From: Conoideocrella luteorostrata
Taxonomy: Eukaryota; Ascomycota; Sordariomycetes; Hypocreales; Clavicipitaceae
Length of the DNA stretch: 53,436 nt
NCBI GenBank assembly: GCA_032433595.1
Contig: JASWJB010000310.1
Location: forward strand, 1-53,436
Direction: 5' to 3'
Under the pieces are notes generated by a model. That model saw only the letters and a list, made by a program, of their open reading frames with translations. It was not told the DNA's origin and did no database searches. Every line of letters begins with the position of its first letter. Positions within the stretch are counted from its first letter, which is position 1. Shown here one piece after another: positions 1-11,875 of the stretch. A program made the translations under genes and the position numbers.

Positions 1-9
1 ATTAAAACG

Positions 10-25
10 CCCCCCCCCCCCCCCC
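10..25. repeat. Poly-C tract (16 nt)
   Basis: An uninterrupted run of 16 C lies at the left edge of the window, in the 3' flank of the minus-strand membrane-protein gene. It is low-complexity sequence whose length may be unreliable in an assembly. Confidence 0.9.
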
Positions 26-68
26 TTTCCTCTCCTTCATCCTCCGACGCGAATGCCTCTCACAGCTC

Positions 69-1472
69 TCACGGCCCTCTCTTCCTCGCAATCTCGTCAT
101 CCAGGTGTCGCTCTTCTTCTTCCCACCGCTGTCTCTCGTCTTCCGTCATGCCCTGTTCCACAAAGTTGGCGCCGCGTGATGCGGCCCGAGAGGATTCACC
201 GCGCTCCGGTTCCCGCTCATCTACGTCATGCGATATGGCCGTTGCGTGAAGATCAGCGGACGGGTCATTACGGTGATGCTCATCATGGGAGCTGTGAAGA
301 GGAACGGCTGCGGGGTGAACATTGTGTGCCCCCAGCTGATTGTGGACGTCATCTTCCGGGTATTGGGACTGTGGAGAGTCAGCAATGTGAGCGGTTGCTG
401 CGTTCTTGTCCTCCATGGCATAGGCGGCAGTCTTGTCTTGCGCATCGTAGGGCTGCTTGTTCTGCCGGCGGCGACGGACGAGAAGGAACCAGACCAGTGC
501 GGTGACGAGCAGAATCAAGGCGATGCCACAGCCGACAGCTATACCGGCAATGGCTCCAGTTGAAAGTCCCGAATCGCTTTCGGCTTGACTTGGCGGCGAA
601 GAGCCGGTACCTAGAGGGCTACTGGTTTCCGGACTAATGGTATTGGTGCCGAATTTCTGCTGGTTGTCGGATTGGTTGAATTGTCTGCTCCATTCAACAT
701 AAATATCAGGCCATTCATCATGAAGAGCAGGAGAATTTTCGAGATTTACAGTGAAGACGCCCGAACTGAAGGTCCCGCTCATTTTGTTGTCTTTGTCCGT
801 CCAGTTTACCTTAAGTGTCATGAAATTAATTCGACGCACACTTGGAGTGTTTCTTTGGGACCAAGCCATGGTATTGAGAGCGATGCTGTTGTTGGCCGTG
901 TTATTTTGGTAAACTAATATCCCTTTATTAGCGAGTACGCTGCCTTCGCAATATTTGTAAGATGCTTGGGGTGTTTCCAACACAACGAACTAGAGCATGT
1001 GACAACAATATATGAGGAGTATAACAAGACGAACAAAAAAGCAAAAGGGCTCGCTAAAGGTCAACGGAACATCAACCCACATACAATTTGATAAGAGGTC
1101 GCTAATGACCAACGTGTTCGCTCTCGGAATCGTGTCTAAGGTGATGTCTTCCCTCGAATATAAGTCGGTCCTAGACATCCATTCCACCGAGCTGATGGTA
1201 ACATTCAGGGCCGCCCATGACAAAGTAACATGCTGGTCGAGGCGGAGAAAACGATCTTTCGATTCGATCGAATTCAGAGGGTAGCCAAAAACAACAGGAC
1301 TAGAACTGGAAGAAGTGTTGGGACCTGTGCCCGGTTCGGCGAGCTTTGTTTTCGGAGTATCGTCAACGCTAGCAGAGGGCCACGGCGTTTGACCTTGGAA
1401 GTTGGGATGCGCATCCAGTTTGGAATATCCGGGTCCGTCTTCCACCCTCTGAGTTTCGACAGGATAACCCAT
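69..1472 (-). CDS. Putative single-pass membrane protein with N-glycosylated ectodomain (5' end unresolved)
   Basis: Two open stretches on the minus strand join into one protein of about 452 residues if a 45-nt intron (990-1034, GTTCGT...CTCTAG, phase 0) is removed. The ectodomain carries N-x-S/T sequons (NVT, NNT, NNS, NWT, NQS). A Gly/Ala/Ile/Leu-rich transmembrane helix (GAIAGIAVGCGIALILLV) follows, then an RRRR stop-transfer stretch and a charged cytosolic tail ending in an acidic/basic helix (RQRWEEEERHLDDEI). This architecture is common in fungal cell-surface proteins loosely annotated as LPXTG- or Mid2-like; the family call is inferred from layout. The ATG at 1472 gives no signal peptide. 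The frame stays open to about 1770 without another ATG, so a first exon with the signal sequence is probably missing. The donor is weak. The existence of a gene is likely; its exact boundaries are not. Confidence 0.6.
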
Positions 1473-2004
1473 CTTCTCCGAGATATGATGCAGATATAAA
1501 GCCGTCTCACGACAAAACAAATGCCAATCTGCCACCCAGAATCGCTTCGCTTCGCTTCCTGCGCTCGGTTCGCACGAGTGAATTACAAACGCCGACGTGT
1601 AAGTTTTCGACGGGGGCTTGGTGCCGAGCCCGACCAAAATGATATCAGGAGGTAGGGTGCCCGTCCCTTGACAGGTAGCAGCAGTAGAGTAGACAGGTAT
1701 ATAAAAACGGACAATTAAAAGCAGAATCTCGCAACACCGCTCAACTGGAGAAATCAAGGCAGCCAACCCGCTCTTTCATCGCAACAGTCCATCCGTGTTC
1801 GGTAAGGAAACGGGAAGAAAGGGATCTCAAGAGAGGAAGCAAAAGGCGGGCAGGTGCCGGGGGGGGTGGTGGTGGTCAGGGGAGCCAGCCAGGATGGCAC
1901 AAAACCGTAAGACAGATCTAATCCAATCCAATCCAATACACGTCCCAGCACCAGTTCAATACCAGTACCAGTACCAGTACCGCGTTGTTCGCAGAGCCAA
2001 CCGA

Positions 2005-2018
2005 GGAGTACGGAGTAC
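2005..2018. repeat. TACGGAGTA-word tandem copy
   Basis: GGAGTACGGAGTAC is a 1.5-fold tandem of the dispersed word. A related tandem follows at 2168-2181. Confidence 0.75.
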
Positions 2019-2427
2019 AGAGAATTACACGCCCAGGTAAGGCAGGCGTAAGACGGTGCAAATCAGCCCCCCTGCTGGATCGGGCGGCCAATAGAGACAC
2101 CATGCACGAGGCCGGCCTGTCGGCTGCTGCTTGATTTTGATTTCCATGGCGCTGCATTGGAGTACAATACGGAGTACGGAGCGCGGTAACTAAAACTAGT
2201 AATTTATTTGGCTTCGATAAATAGAACGCAGCCCCCATGCGTGCATTCAATGCATCCATGCCACCATCCGCGGTCAGCGCCAACAAAACGACGCGGTGGT
2301 CAAGGAGTGAGCACCGCTCCATCCAGCTGAGCAACTAGTTACTGGTAGTTAGCCACCCCCGTCCGATGCGAGTTACGCGGGCGCATTGCACGGAGGACCC
2401 TGTACTCTGTAGGTACTGCGTAACTAC

Positions 2428-2437
2428 TACTCCGTAC
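2428..2437. repeat. TACTCCGTAC copy
   Basis: This is an exact TACTCCGTAC. Another copy, reversed as GTACGGAGTAC, lies at 2681-2691. Confidence 0.75.
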
Positions 2438-2770
2438 ATGCTCCGTCATTCCAGCAGCGGCCAAAATTAGTTCAAATGGTTCTTTTGGGATCCTCATGCA
2501 GAGGAATGCACAGACGGACAAAGGTGCCCCCATCTCATCGGGACTGTGAGACTGAACTGTGCGACTGACTGCCTGCCTACCTGCCTGCCTGCCTTCCTGC
2601 CTTACTGCCTTACTTACTGCCCGACGAGGCCAGCCTCACTCCGTGCCGGTGCAAACAACAACCCAAAGGTACCAAGCAAGGTACGGAGTACAGAGCTGCT
2701 ACTAAGTAAGCCATACTAGTAAGCACAGGCAGCTGCGGCGCCCAGCGCACAGCTGCAATATGTTTTATAT

Positions 2771-2787
2771 GTACTCCGTACTCCGTA
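2771..2787. repeat. Tandem TACTCCGTA copies
   Basis: GTACTCCGTACTCCGTA holds two overlapping copies in direct orientation. A partial copy (CTCCGTAC) follows at about 2803. Confidence 0.75.
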
Positions 2788-2833
2788 GGCAACCGGCACC
2801 TGCTCCGTACCGTAAGCAGCGAGGCAGTGCAGC

Positions 2834-2856
2834 CAGCAGCAGCAGCAGCAGCAGCA
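2834..2856. repeat. CAG/AGC trinucleotide microsatellite
   Basis: About seven CAG units lie in intergenic DNA between TACTCCGTA copies. Confidence 0.85.
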
Positions 2857-3134
2857 TTGCCCCGGCGGTACGCCTCGTCCCGTCGTCGGTCCTATTAAAA
2901 CCCCCCGAACCCCACGCTGGTGCCGTGGGTTTGGACGCTATTCGGCGCGCTGTCTCCACTGCGGCTGGTCAGGGAGAGACAGTTGCACAGAAAATGTGCG
3001 GGCCAACTAACTATCCAATGGCCTGGATCGGCATATGTAATGGGACCCCGTCACCCGTTTTCAGTTGAGACGTTTAGGGGGGAGGACTCGAAACAATGTT
3101 TCTTCTTCTTCTTTTGTTTCTTTGGCTGACTGAC

Positions 3135-3150
3135 TACTCCGTACGGAGTA
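3135..3150. repeat. Perfect 16-bp palindrome TACTCCGTACGGAGTA
   Basis: Two copies of the dispersed word are fused head to head and share the central GTAC. The sequence equals its own reverse complement, so it could bind a dimeric protein or form a small cruciform. Confidence 0.85.
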
Positions 3151-3353
3151 GATAACCCCCCTATCCGAACCAACTCACTGTGCAGGACACTGAGGCAATC
3201 GCCGTGTTAAGAGGCGGCGCCCTGCGCCAATAACGACAATGACGGTGCAGTAGTTACCACGCGCCTGACAGATGAATCGAGATGTCGCGGCCCTCCTGAC
3301 GTATTGTGCCTCTGACCTGGATGTCTGTCTCGATTAATTTGTTGACACACCTT

Positions 3354-3370
3354 GACTCCGTACTCCGTAC
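3354..3370. repeat. Tandem TACTCCGTAC copies
   Basis: GACTCCGTACTCCGTAC contains two direct copies. A reversed copy (AGTACGGAGTAT) follows at 3451-3462. Confidence 0.75.
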
Positions 3371-4304
3371 AGGTCAACAAATTGGCCCTTCTGCCGGACT
3401 CAGATCCAGAATAACCAACTGCTTCGTACTCCGGTGCTAAATGAAATACTAGTACGGAGTATATACAGAAAAAGATACCCAGGTTGGTCTCGAGCACACC
3501 ACCTCCTATTCTGGCCCAATTTGCAGATCTCGCCCGCACTTTAAACCCCCCCCCCAAACTCCCCCTAGGATCTGCGTCATCCTTCGCCCACCCATCACAC
3601 CACCAACAACACTACATCGTCAGCCTGTGCCAAAAATAAATATCACAGGGTGCTCCCGTAACCGGCCAAGCAATACGGTAACCAGTACTTTCTCGTCGAG
3701 TGTCGCTGCATATATTGCGCATGTTAAACGACCAACATTCCTGTACAAGCTACAAACGTCGGCCCGGGCCTGTCCAGCACAACGCAGCACCATGCCGTAA
3801 AAGAGGCCGGGCACAGGCAATGTCGTTGAACATTTTGAAGCGGAAGGCAATGAAAATTGCTTATTTTATCATGACTATTAACCCCTCCATTAATTCGTCA
3901 AAGAAGACTGGGCTGCCAGTGTCCTGTTAATACCGCAATACGGCAGTCGTCCCCGTCCATCCAAGAAGACATGAATGGACAAATAAGATATTATATCGTG
4001 TTTATGCGTGCGGGATATATCGTATGCCCTCCTCTCGTCCATGCAGCTCGTTCTAAATAACGAATTCAAACTAAAAACACGTCATGAGAATGCAAGCCCC
4101 TCTCGCATCCATCTTGAGCGACACCACCTCCAATGTTCATGCCGTCAACGCCAGACGCAGTGAAAACAGATTGTGCGAATCCCTAATAAATCCAGACCAG
4201 ACAAGCAACAAGAATGTACCTGTACCGTAACACCTTTCAAGGTTCGAGGAGCCTCCTCATTACCATGGGGCTTGGCTAGCAAGCTCGTTCTCCCTTCCTT
4301 GTAT

Positions 4305-7300
4305 TTATGCAAATGTCATCGAAATTTCTTTCTCTTTCCCAAAGCCCTCATCATCCACATCTCCCCATGGGTCCGAGATGGCAATATTAGGCAGCGTCTG
4401 TGAACTCTTCATCTCCGGCCGGTTTTGGCTGATTCCGCCGTTGGTCGATGAGGCTCCATACGCTTGGCTAGAGTCGTCGAATGACGTGTCGAACGTCATT
4501 GACACTTCTTCTTCATATGGATCTGTGTGGTACGTGGAAAGCTCTCGCGAGCCATTGACGCTTCCAAAGCCCATTCCGCCTGTGGCAACCATATCAGCGC
4601 TCTTGGTCTCGCGTAAGGAACCTAGGCCCTCCAGAGCCGGCGCTGACGGCGTAGCAGGAGAGATGTTGAGCTTCATTGGAGGCAGAGTTGACTCGATCTC
4701 TTTTATCTGCAGTGCTAATTCGGCATCTGCATCATCGTATGTTTCCTTGGTCAACTCTGCTCTGATTGCGTCAACATCAAAGAGAACCCCATGGTTGTGG
4801 CCAGGCTTGTCTTCTAATTTGCCGCCACTGCCTTTGGCGTTCTTGCCGCCATCCTTTCCGGCTGAATCTTCGTAAACTTCCCACTCTTGTCGCTCAGCCT
4901 TCTTTCGACGGCCAAAAATGCTGAAGCCACCACCGCTCTTCTTCTTGCCCTCCTTTTCTAATTCTTTTCGGGCTTCTTCAATTTCATTAATGAGCTCTCG
5001 CTGTCGCTCGTCATGATTCTCTGGATCGGGGTCCTCGATTTCCGTGAACACCTCACTCTCCACGACCCAGTCGCATTTCTTCAGAAGAACAGGCATGGCT
5101 GTTCGGTACTGCATGTGGCCAGGGACCTCTTCAGTTACATCCATATTCTCCAACCAAGGAACTTCCTCAACGGGACCGAGCCCGGCCACTCGACGAATAC
5201 CACCGTTTGTCAAGCGGAATAGGTACCCTAGGATCCAGTCGTTTCGGTTGTACCCGTTTACAAAGCGGCCGGTCACAACTGTTCTGGCTCGCAAGAATTC
5301 GTCCTTCTTAACCACAATAGGCGAGCCAAATAGATAGACATTTTGCACCAACCCATATGCACCACGCTTGGACAGTTCCTGGAGGCATGAGAAAATGACT
5401 CTGGCACCAATGGAGTAGCCAACCAGAGTGATTGGCCGTGTCCCCAAGCTGCGGTCCATGAGTGAGTCGGCCAAGATTAGGCCAGCTGCAGTAGCTCTGT
5501 CGAGAGAGACGGCCCACGGGTTATCTATCAGGTATGACAACTTGGTCAAAACGATAGGCAGCTGCAAGGCAGCCATCAAACTGATCAGGATGGTACTGCC
5601 CAGGATCTGCTGTAGCCCTTGAGTGAGAGCCTACCAATCATCAGCTCGTTAGTCCTTATTCTTCTACAGTCCATATGACGTTACGAATTCGAAAAAACAT
5701 ACCTCGGTGGCTAGAATATTGATAGTATCACCCATGCTCCGCAGCATTTCAGGCTCCCAGTGAACTGAGTAAACATCCCCCATGATGGGATCCACCGTAC
5801 TGAAAGGCAAACGGACATCATCTACTTTGCCGGTAAGCCACCCCGATACTGTCACGATGAGATTGACACGCTTATTGTTGTGTAGTGGTCGGTACTCAAA
5901 CGTCCTCACCGAGCCAGTTCGGCGATTCGCAGCACGACCACCTATCATACTTCCCGAAGCAGCTGCTGACGAAGTGATTATAGCAGCACCGCCCGCTCCG
6001 GCCAAGAAGCTGCTCGTACCCGTAACACCGATTGTTGTGAAACCTGCGGCAAGACCAGCACCGATTACCGGTGCCAGTAAGCCCGCAGACAGCCCGATCA
6101 CCAGGCCGCCTCCAACTGTTGCAAGACCCATCATCATGTACCTTCTCTTTTTTGCCATTTTCCTCCGAGACTCCATGTGCTCATCCTCGTTCCAGTTCTC
6201 TTTCTCAGCAGCTTGTTGCATTTCCAACGCATCTGTGACTCGCTTTTCGAATCGGCATATGTCGATCCACGAAATTTCCAGACTTTCGGCTACCCGCTCC
6301 AAGAGAAGTCGTGAACGTGCGTCATATATAGAATCAGCGATCAAAATTAGAAATAAATCGCAGAGCACTGTCCACCGAAGGTCGATATCGATCTTCTCCG
6401 TAGTAGGAAGCTGAGATGGCGTCTGGACCACGGGGACCTGGCTGTGATCGATGCTCTCGTATGGTGGTGGCAGCTCGGCTGGCTTTTCGTCTTCTGGAGG
6501 ACGTGGTAATGGGGATCCGGAATTTGACCTGGTGCTACCGTCGTCCGATTTGCCATCTTCAGCCATAGGGTTGTGAACTCGAGAGTTTGCGTGCAAGGCG
6601 GGTGTCAGATCCTTTGACATAACACCATGTTCAGCCAGCTGCTCAATCATAAGTTGTTCTGCCTCACTGATATCCATATGAGAATACAATCGAATCATCA
6701 TCTTTTGACCCCACATCTTCTCGGCTTCGGCACTCATATTGATCTCCTTCTTCGTCTTCCTGGTGACCTCCAATTCCTCGGATTCCTTACCCAGCTTCGC
6801 GATTTCCAGACGCACCATTCCAACGTAAGCGATCCTCTGGCCTTCAGTTAAAAGATCCTTGGTGGCTTGCATTTGAGAGACGGCATCACGCCCTTCTTCA
6901 TCCGCCAGACCCGTTCCGTTGGCTTCTTTAAACAGATATTGTGTGTTATCGTCCATACTCGTCGCGGATTCGGCATCATCATCCATAATAACGCGAGTGT
7001 ATCCCTTTCCAGCTCCACCAAGCCCACCATAGCCGTATTTCTCGTCCTCTTCGTCATTATGTTCCTGAGCGATCAGGCGGTTGTCGTCATCGTATATGTC
7101 GTATGGAGCAAAAGCAGGCATTGTTTGCCAGCCATCGTCCGCATCGTCCTGCTCTTCTTCCTGCTGTGTCGAAAGTTGCTGGTGCGAAAACTCCGACAGG
7201 CCACCCGGATTGGCCCCGCTGCCGACACTGGCAGCACTGGCAGCACTTACAGCACTAACATCGCGACTGTGAGCTACCTTGGGATGGCTGGCGTCCTTCT

Positions 7301-7922
7301 GTACTGATTCCGCAGACGTGTCACCAGTCTTGTCGTTCGCTTCCGGTGGTTTTATCTGAGTAGAAAGAGTGTTGATCTGCTCTCCTTCGGCCTTGGGGGT
7401 TTGAGCCCCAGATGCTGGCGTCTCAGGCGTCTCGCCTAAGCGTGCAGCAGACTTCGGGTCCGGCAAAGTGATTGTGGTTTCTTTGATAGCTGCCATGGTG
7501 GGAGTTTGAGATCTTGGGGTCAAGTCCTTGGTCTTAGAAGGAGATGCGGCAGGGTTATCTTGTGGTATGGCGGTCTCAGCATCCACAAACGCAGCACTGT
7601 CACTGTCACTGTCGCCGTCCGGTGAGGAGCCATTGTCATCCTGCATGTCTGGTGTTGCTGGTGGTTGTGACTTCTCTTGCGATGTTACGGGTATGGGTGA
7701 TGCATCATCATTTGTTTCATTGACTTTATCCATTGCGTCTGATATATTCCCGGCATCACTCTGCCCCGCATCAGGGTTCAATGTCGCACCATCTTTCGTC
7801 GGGGCTTCGTACCGTCGAATAGGTAGGCCAAAATCATCGGTATCGGTCGTTGCGTGTAGATGGACTTGCGGTGCAGGTTTAGCGGCCGAATCGTCCGGTT
7901 CGGCGTCCTTCTTGTTGGTCAT
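4305..7922 (-). CDS. DUF726 / TMCO4-like putative lipase (Mil1-type)
   Basis: Exon 1 is 7922-5703 and exon 2 is 5630-4305. They are joined across a 72-nt intron (GTATGT...GGTAG, phase 0) and give about 1181 residues. Residues 1-400 are acidic, low-complexity and probably disordered. A hydrophobic Gly/Ala-rich segment at about 596-665 can form paired membrane helices. The alpha/beta-hydrolase part follows, with the nucleophile elbow G-Y-S-I-G (Ser about 813) in TLVGYSIGARVIF, typical of DUF726 proteins (human TMCO4, yeast Mil1/YFL034W). After the enzyme domain lies a charged C-terminal tail. I chose the ATG at 7922 because the in-frame extension upstream has no ATG; a CAG just 5' of it suggests a 5' UTR intron. 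The substrate is unknown, and lipase activity is inferred from the motif. The family is confident. Confidence 0.9.
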
Positions 7923-9124
7923 GACTGTTCGTGGCTGTCCAGTCTGCAAGAAAATAAGAAGGAATGTGGTCGGCTCAGGTCTCCCCTCTATCACGTCCAC
8001 ATCCAAAACTCAAAGGGTCTTAGGGTCGGATGGGACGCGATAATTAGAAGTGTGACCTTTTCTGTAGTAGGCGGCAGTTCGTTTCGAAATTACCTGAGCG
8101 CGGGCGGTGGCGGTGACGGTGACGGTGACGGTGACGGGACGAACGCGGAGGTGAAGAGGCTTAGCAGAGAAATTTAATATGCAAATACTCCGTACACTTA
8201 CAAATATAATAGGGGCCGCGCGCCTGACCCCCAGCGTCCCCTGTAGGTAGGCGGTAAGACACCTATACGGAGGGCATACGGCACAGGAGCTTGGAAAGAA
8301 GCAGGGAGCCATCAAGCTGCCAGCCGGGGTGGGGCGGCCGGAAAGTACCCCCTTGTTCTCCGTAGTTAGTTAAAGTGTCAACTAGCTGACGCAAGGCGTG
8401 GCAGTGGAAAAGACGTAGACGACCGTGAGAATCCTAGAGCCCTGCAACGCCACCGACATCACCAAACGCACGTCTGTAGATTGCGACAGTGCAGTTCGCT
8501 CATAAAGCGGTTAGTTATTTTCTATCTTAACAGGACAACAAACTCTTTTCAGTTCGTTGAACGGAGCACGCCCAGAAACTAGCATCGCAAGAAATGGCAG
8601 GCACTCTTGGGACGAGGGACAATGGGGAGATCTACTCCGGGTCCCTCCCTCCAAACCTTGAGATGGCCATGAGTCTACGGAGTACTGGACTGTTGATGTG
8701 CGGTGCCACGTTTCACCCCAGTTCTCAAAAAATTCATTCACTACGTTTCAATAATCTTTTGACGTGTTTCCAGGATGGTCTTTCATCTCACTACTCGGCT
8801 TTTTGGGATGTTTTTTATTGCATAAGACGTAAAAGTTGGGGTCATTGCTTCTATGCCCAACTCAAAAACCTGACATTCCAGCCCCAGTCCAGGGTCGTCT
8901 CGAATATCGGATATGACAGACTTGGTCGCTGCAGAATTTGTTCAAGTGTTGAACTATTTATGAGCTCAAGATGTGAATATCCTTGATATTCCTCTATGTT
9001 ATCCGCGCTAGTATTCGCTCGTTTTCCCCTTTAGATGGCGATTCGCGATACACTGTGCCAACTGTTATCACTCGACTCAATTCCAAATGAACGCCCAGAG
9101 TATGCAGTAAAATAGTTTCGATAC
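7923..9124. other. Intergenic region between the DUF726 gene and UTP23
   Basis: The region contains the promoter and 5' UTR of the DUF726 gene, a GGTGAC hexanucleotide microsatellite (8112-8137), TACTCCGTAC at 8186-8195 and its reverse CTACGGAGTAC at 8675-8685, and the 3' flank of UTP23. Short open frames (for example around 8594-8986) have no recognisable features. Confidence 0.6.
8112..8137. repeat. GGTGAC hexanucleotide microsatellite
   Basis: Just over four tandem GGTGAC units lie in the probable promoter of the DUF726 gene. Confidence 0.85.
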
Positions 9125-10118
9125 TCATGCAGGAGTGTTGCCCTCGCCATCGCCATCGCCATCACCATTATTTGGGCCCGAAGCATGAACAGGCTTTGTC
9201 TTTCTTCGTCTTTTGCGTTTGGCCTGTGCTTCGGCATCACCAGATTGCTCCTGGTTTGCTGTCTCTTGTGTCTTCTTCTTGGCTTTCTTGACTGACAACG
9301 GGTTGGGACCCTTCGGCCCTGGGCGCTTTTTATTCTTCTTTTTCGGTTCTGTTGGGGCAGTATTATCATCATTCACTGCGTCTCCTACATCCTGCCCATC
9401 GGAATTGGCCGCATCACCGTTCTCTTCGTCTCTTTCTTCCCTTTTTCTTTTCCCGATTGTAGGTTTAAGTCCCGCCCTGAACTTCCTGCGCTCTTCCCGA
9501 GCTCGAAGTTGAACGCTCTCGTCAGACATCGGCTCCAATATCATGACGCTTCTCTTGATATATATTAACGGAACTCCCCGAACCCCACGAAGCATGCGTC
9601 TTAAATCTTGATTCTGGCTTGCCACGACATATCGATGTTTATTTTCGCCGGTGTCTTTCGGATCGAGAACAGACTGGAAACACTCCAGTGTGCTTAGAGG
9701 CTCCGGATGTTCATCGGGATGATGGCCACAACGCCGTCTCTCGCAGGATTTGGCTACGTCGATAGCTTCGCTGATCCCAGGTTCATTCTTTCGTGCGTAA
9801 AGTCTTCGAATCTCGCATTGTGTTATCACTGCCACTCGCGTCAGCGCTTTTCGCAACTCCAACATCATAGGAACTACCACTAACTGGGCTTGACTTGTCC
9901 GTGAACTGTTCTTTGCAGAGCAGGAGCCAACTCCATTTTGAAGCGGCAAGAATCCTGCACCATTTCAGCATCCACTGTGAGCAGCATTAGTCAAGTATCA
10001 AGGCGTGGAAAAAAAGGCAGAATAACCCACCGAGAACTTGATATGGTTCACGGAAGCCGAAAGTCATACAGAATCGCTCCATGAGCTTCCGATACTGCTT
10101 TGACCTTTTCCCTCTCAT
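9125..10118 (-). CDS. UTP23: rRNA-processing protein UTP23 (PIN-like)
   Basis: Three exons (10118-10031, 9974-9885, 9828-9125) give 293 residues. The introns are GTGGGT...CACAG and GTTAGT...GGCAG. The N-terminus M-R-G-K-R-S-K-Q-Y-R-K and the motifs YQVLVDAEM (Asp31), VKPMITQCEIRRLYA and GVPLIYIKRSVMILEP are diagnostic of the Fcf1/Utp23 PIN-like family. Cys88, Cys93, His95/96 and Cys109 probably form the Utp23 zinc knuckle. The C-terminal third is highly basic (KKKNKKRPGPKGPNPLS, KRKRRRK), as in Utp23 rather than Fcf1. Utp23 is a nucleolar small-subunit processome factor needed for early 18S pre-rRNA cleavage and snR30 release. The PIN active site is usually incomplete in this family. The tail ends in Gly-Asp repeats encoded by a GGCGAT-like microsatellite at about 9137-9166. 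Confidence 0.93.
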
Positions 10119-10587
10119 CTTCGGTTATCTTTTGAGAGGTCCTTTGAATTCCTTTGGCTCAGTTGCTCTGGAAGAGGCAAGAACCCGTCTGTCTGTCTCT
10201 GCGCGAGCAAACGCTTGCGATCAGCTCTCCAAAATAAATTTCTTATCGGAGTGGATCCAGTATCAAATGCACGTGCGATAAAACCAATCCCCTAGTTCCT
10301 TAGTAGTTAGATACTAACTACTCTGGTTTTGACAGCGGCTCCACCTTATTATTTATCGGCAGCCGCCAACCCACTAAGAAACCATGGACTTAACTACCCA
10401 AGTTCATGTTTAATTGATCTCATCTGCCAGTTGTGCGCGGATGCAAAAGGAGTAATGGCATCATAACATATTTCAATCATGGCTTTGATTTTAACCGACT
10501 TATTATACAAATATTGATATTCGGTCCCTATACCAGCTAGAAAGTGTGTTAGTAGAACTAAACGCCCAGATGCAAGTGACAGCTTTG
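10119..10587. other. Short intergenic region with a GTAGTTAGT inverted repeat
   Basis: This is the promoter of UTP23 and the 3' flank of the PP2C gene. The only clear structure is the hairpin at 10302-10322. Confidence 0.6.
10302..10322. repeat. Inverted repeat AGTAGTTAG-ATA-CTAACTACT
   Basis: Two perfect 9-bp arms are separated by 3 nt. The same arm sequence, shifted by one base, forms the inverted repeat at 13362-13382. Confidence 0.8.
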
Positions 10588-11875
10588 CTATTTGTTCTCG
10601 ACACATAATGCAGCAACTACGCTAATGTCATCAAGTTTCCCTGGAAAAAAAGGTGTGAGTAGAGACGAGAGACATTATGTAGCGGTCAAATTTAGGCCGG
10701 ATCACGTACCTCCTTCACTTGCCAACCCTTCTTCGATGGCTTTCTCCATGAAAGGGCTTTCAGCAAATGGATCCATGGCGATGAGTCTCGCCGCTTCAAC
10801 GAGATCAGTTGCCACAACCTTCATGCCTCCTTGGCGGCCGCCTATTCTCTCTTCTTGGGGCAACTTTGACTTTCCTGTTTCCCAATTGTTGATGCTATTG
10901 AGCACGCTCTCGACGATTTCATGCTCCCAAAGATTATCAATCACGCCATCACTCATCGCAAGAACCACATCGCCAACATCCAAATCGATTGCATCCGTGA
11001 CAGCGTTATCCTTTGGTGTATCTGGACTGTTAGTGCCCAGCTGTCGAGGACAATCGAACCAATGCCATTGCTCCTTTGTCTTGAAAATGACCTCCTTGTT
11101 TCGTGGCCGAATCACCATTACCTGGCAGTCTCCGAGATTAGTGACTAGCAAAAGTGGCACTGTTGCATTGGTAGAGCTATCGTTTGCAAGCCGATAATGT
11201 AGCTGCGCACCGCACGCAGTTGTTGTCCCTTGCCAGTCGTGAGCAAGTGTTGCCTCGAGAGTCTTCTCGTGTGCCGTTTGAAGCATGGCGACGGATTCAG
11301 GAACAAGTGCTTTGTCCTTGGTGGAGGACTGAAGCATAAACTCCTCTACTTCTGCCGCCCAGAAATGTAGAACTAGTCGGGACCATAAACTGCAATAGTA
11401 CGTTAGTCACTGCCTACAGCATTTTGTTCCATTCTTAAACACACCCCGCATGGCCACGGGGGCGCATCGCCCACGCCCCAACTCCATCGTTGGCGCAAAT
11501 GAAGGATTCACTCGCGTACACCGCATCATCGCCGTTCGTTAAGCCCTTGATAAGTTCCCCATTGACAAATCCCTGACGCTCTCGGCGGTCTCGACTTTGG
11601 TGATGCGTACTCAGCGGATCGGAGAACGACCCTGAGGGAGGTGATGTAAAAGGTGGAGGAAACGGCCGCGGTGACCGCTTAGCGAAAATCCCGATGCCCG
11701 TCTCAAATCGAAAGGGTAGTTGATATTGTTTTGACTGTCGATCACGCGACTCCGGAGATGATTCTGCCGTATATCGTCTCTCACAAAAGCCCCGCCATAG
11801 CGGGTCTAGAAGCTGGCGCTGTCGCGATAGAGATCTCGAGATGGCCACGGGCGTTGGGAAGAATGACGTGCGCAT
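10588..11875 (-). CDS. PTC7: Mitochondrial PP2C-family protein phosphatase (Ptc7/Azr1 type)
   Basis: Three exons (11875-11445, 11389-10710, 10640-10588) give 387 residues. The introns are GTGTGT...TTGCAG and GTACGT...TTCCAG. The joined protein reads RGHAGLWSRLVLHFW across the first junction and ends in KLDDISVVAALCVENK, both typical of Ptc7/Azr1. Metal-binding PP2C positions are visible: Asp130-Gly (ANDGVGAW), Asp231 (LGDC) and Asp291 (MSDGV). The Arg/Ser-rich N-terminus with few acidic residues resembles a mitochondrial presequence. Yeast Ptc7 acts in mitochondria, activating coenzyme Q synthesis by dephosphorylating Coq7. That role is inferred here by family. The Azr1 name comes from the S. 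pombe 5-azacytidine resistance gene. Confidence 0.9.

Larger units (their letters stand above)
1473..4304. other. Repeat-rich intergenic region
   Basis: No convincing gene is visible. The region holds the 5' flank of the membrane-protein gene, the 3' flank of the DUF726 gene and about ten copies of the TACTCCGTA word. It also has ATCCA repeats (about 1919-1937), CCAGTA repeats (about 1961-1981), CTGC/CTAC-type tetranucleotides (about 2567-2620) and a CAG run (2834-2856). Open frames here are short, lack family resemblance and often rely on non-ATG starts. Confidence 0.6.

Noticed and set aside
53..505. Plus-strand open frame of 150 codons opposite the membrane-protein gene
   Set aside because: It is antisense to a better-supported coding frame and shows only low-complexity Arg/His/Pro-rich sequence.
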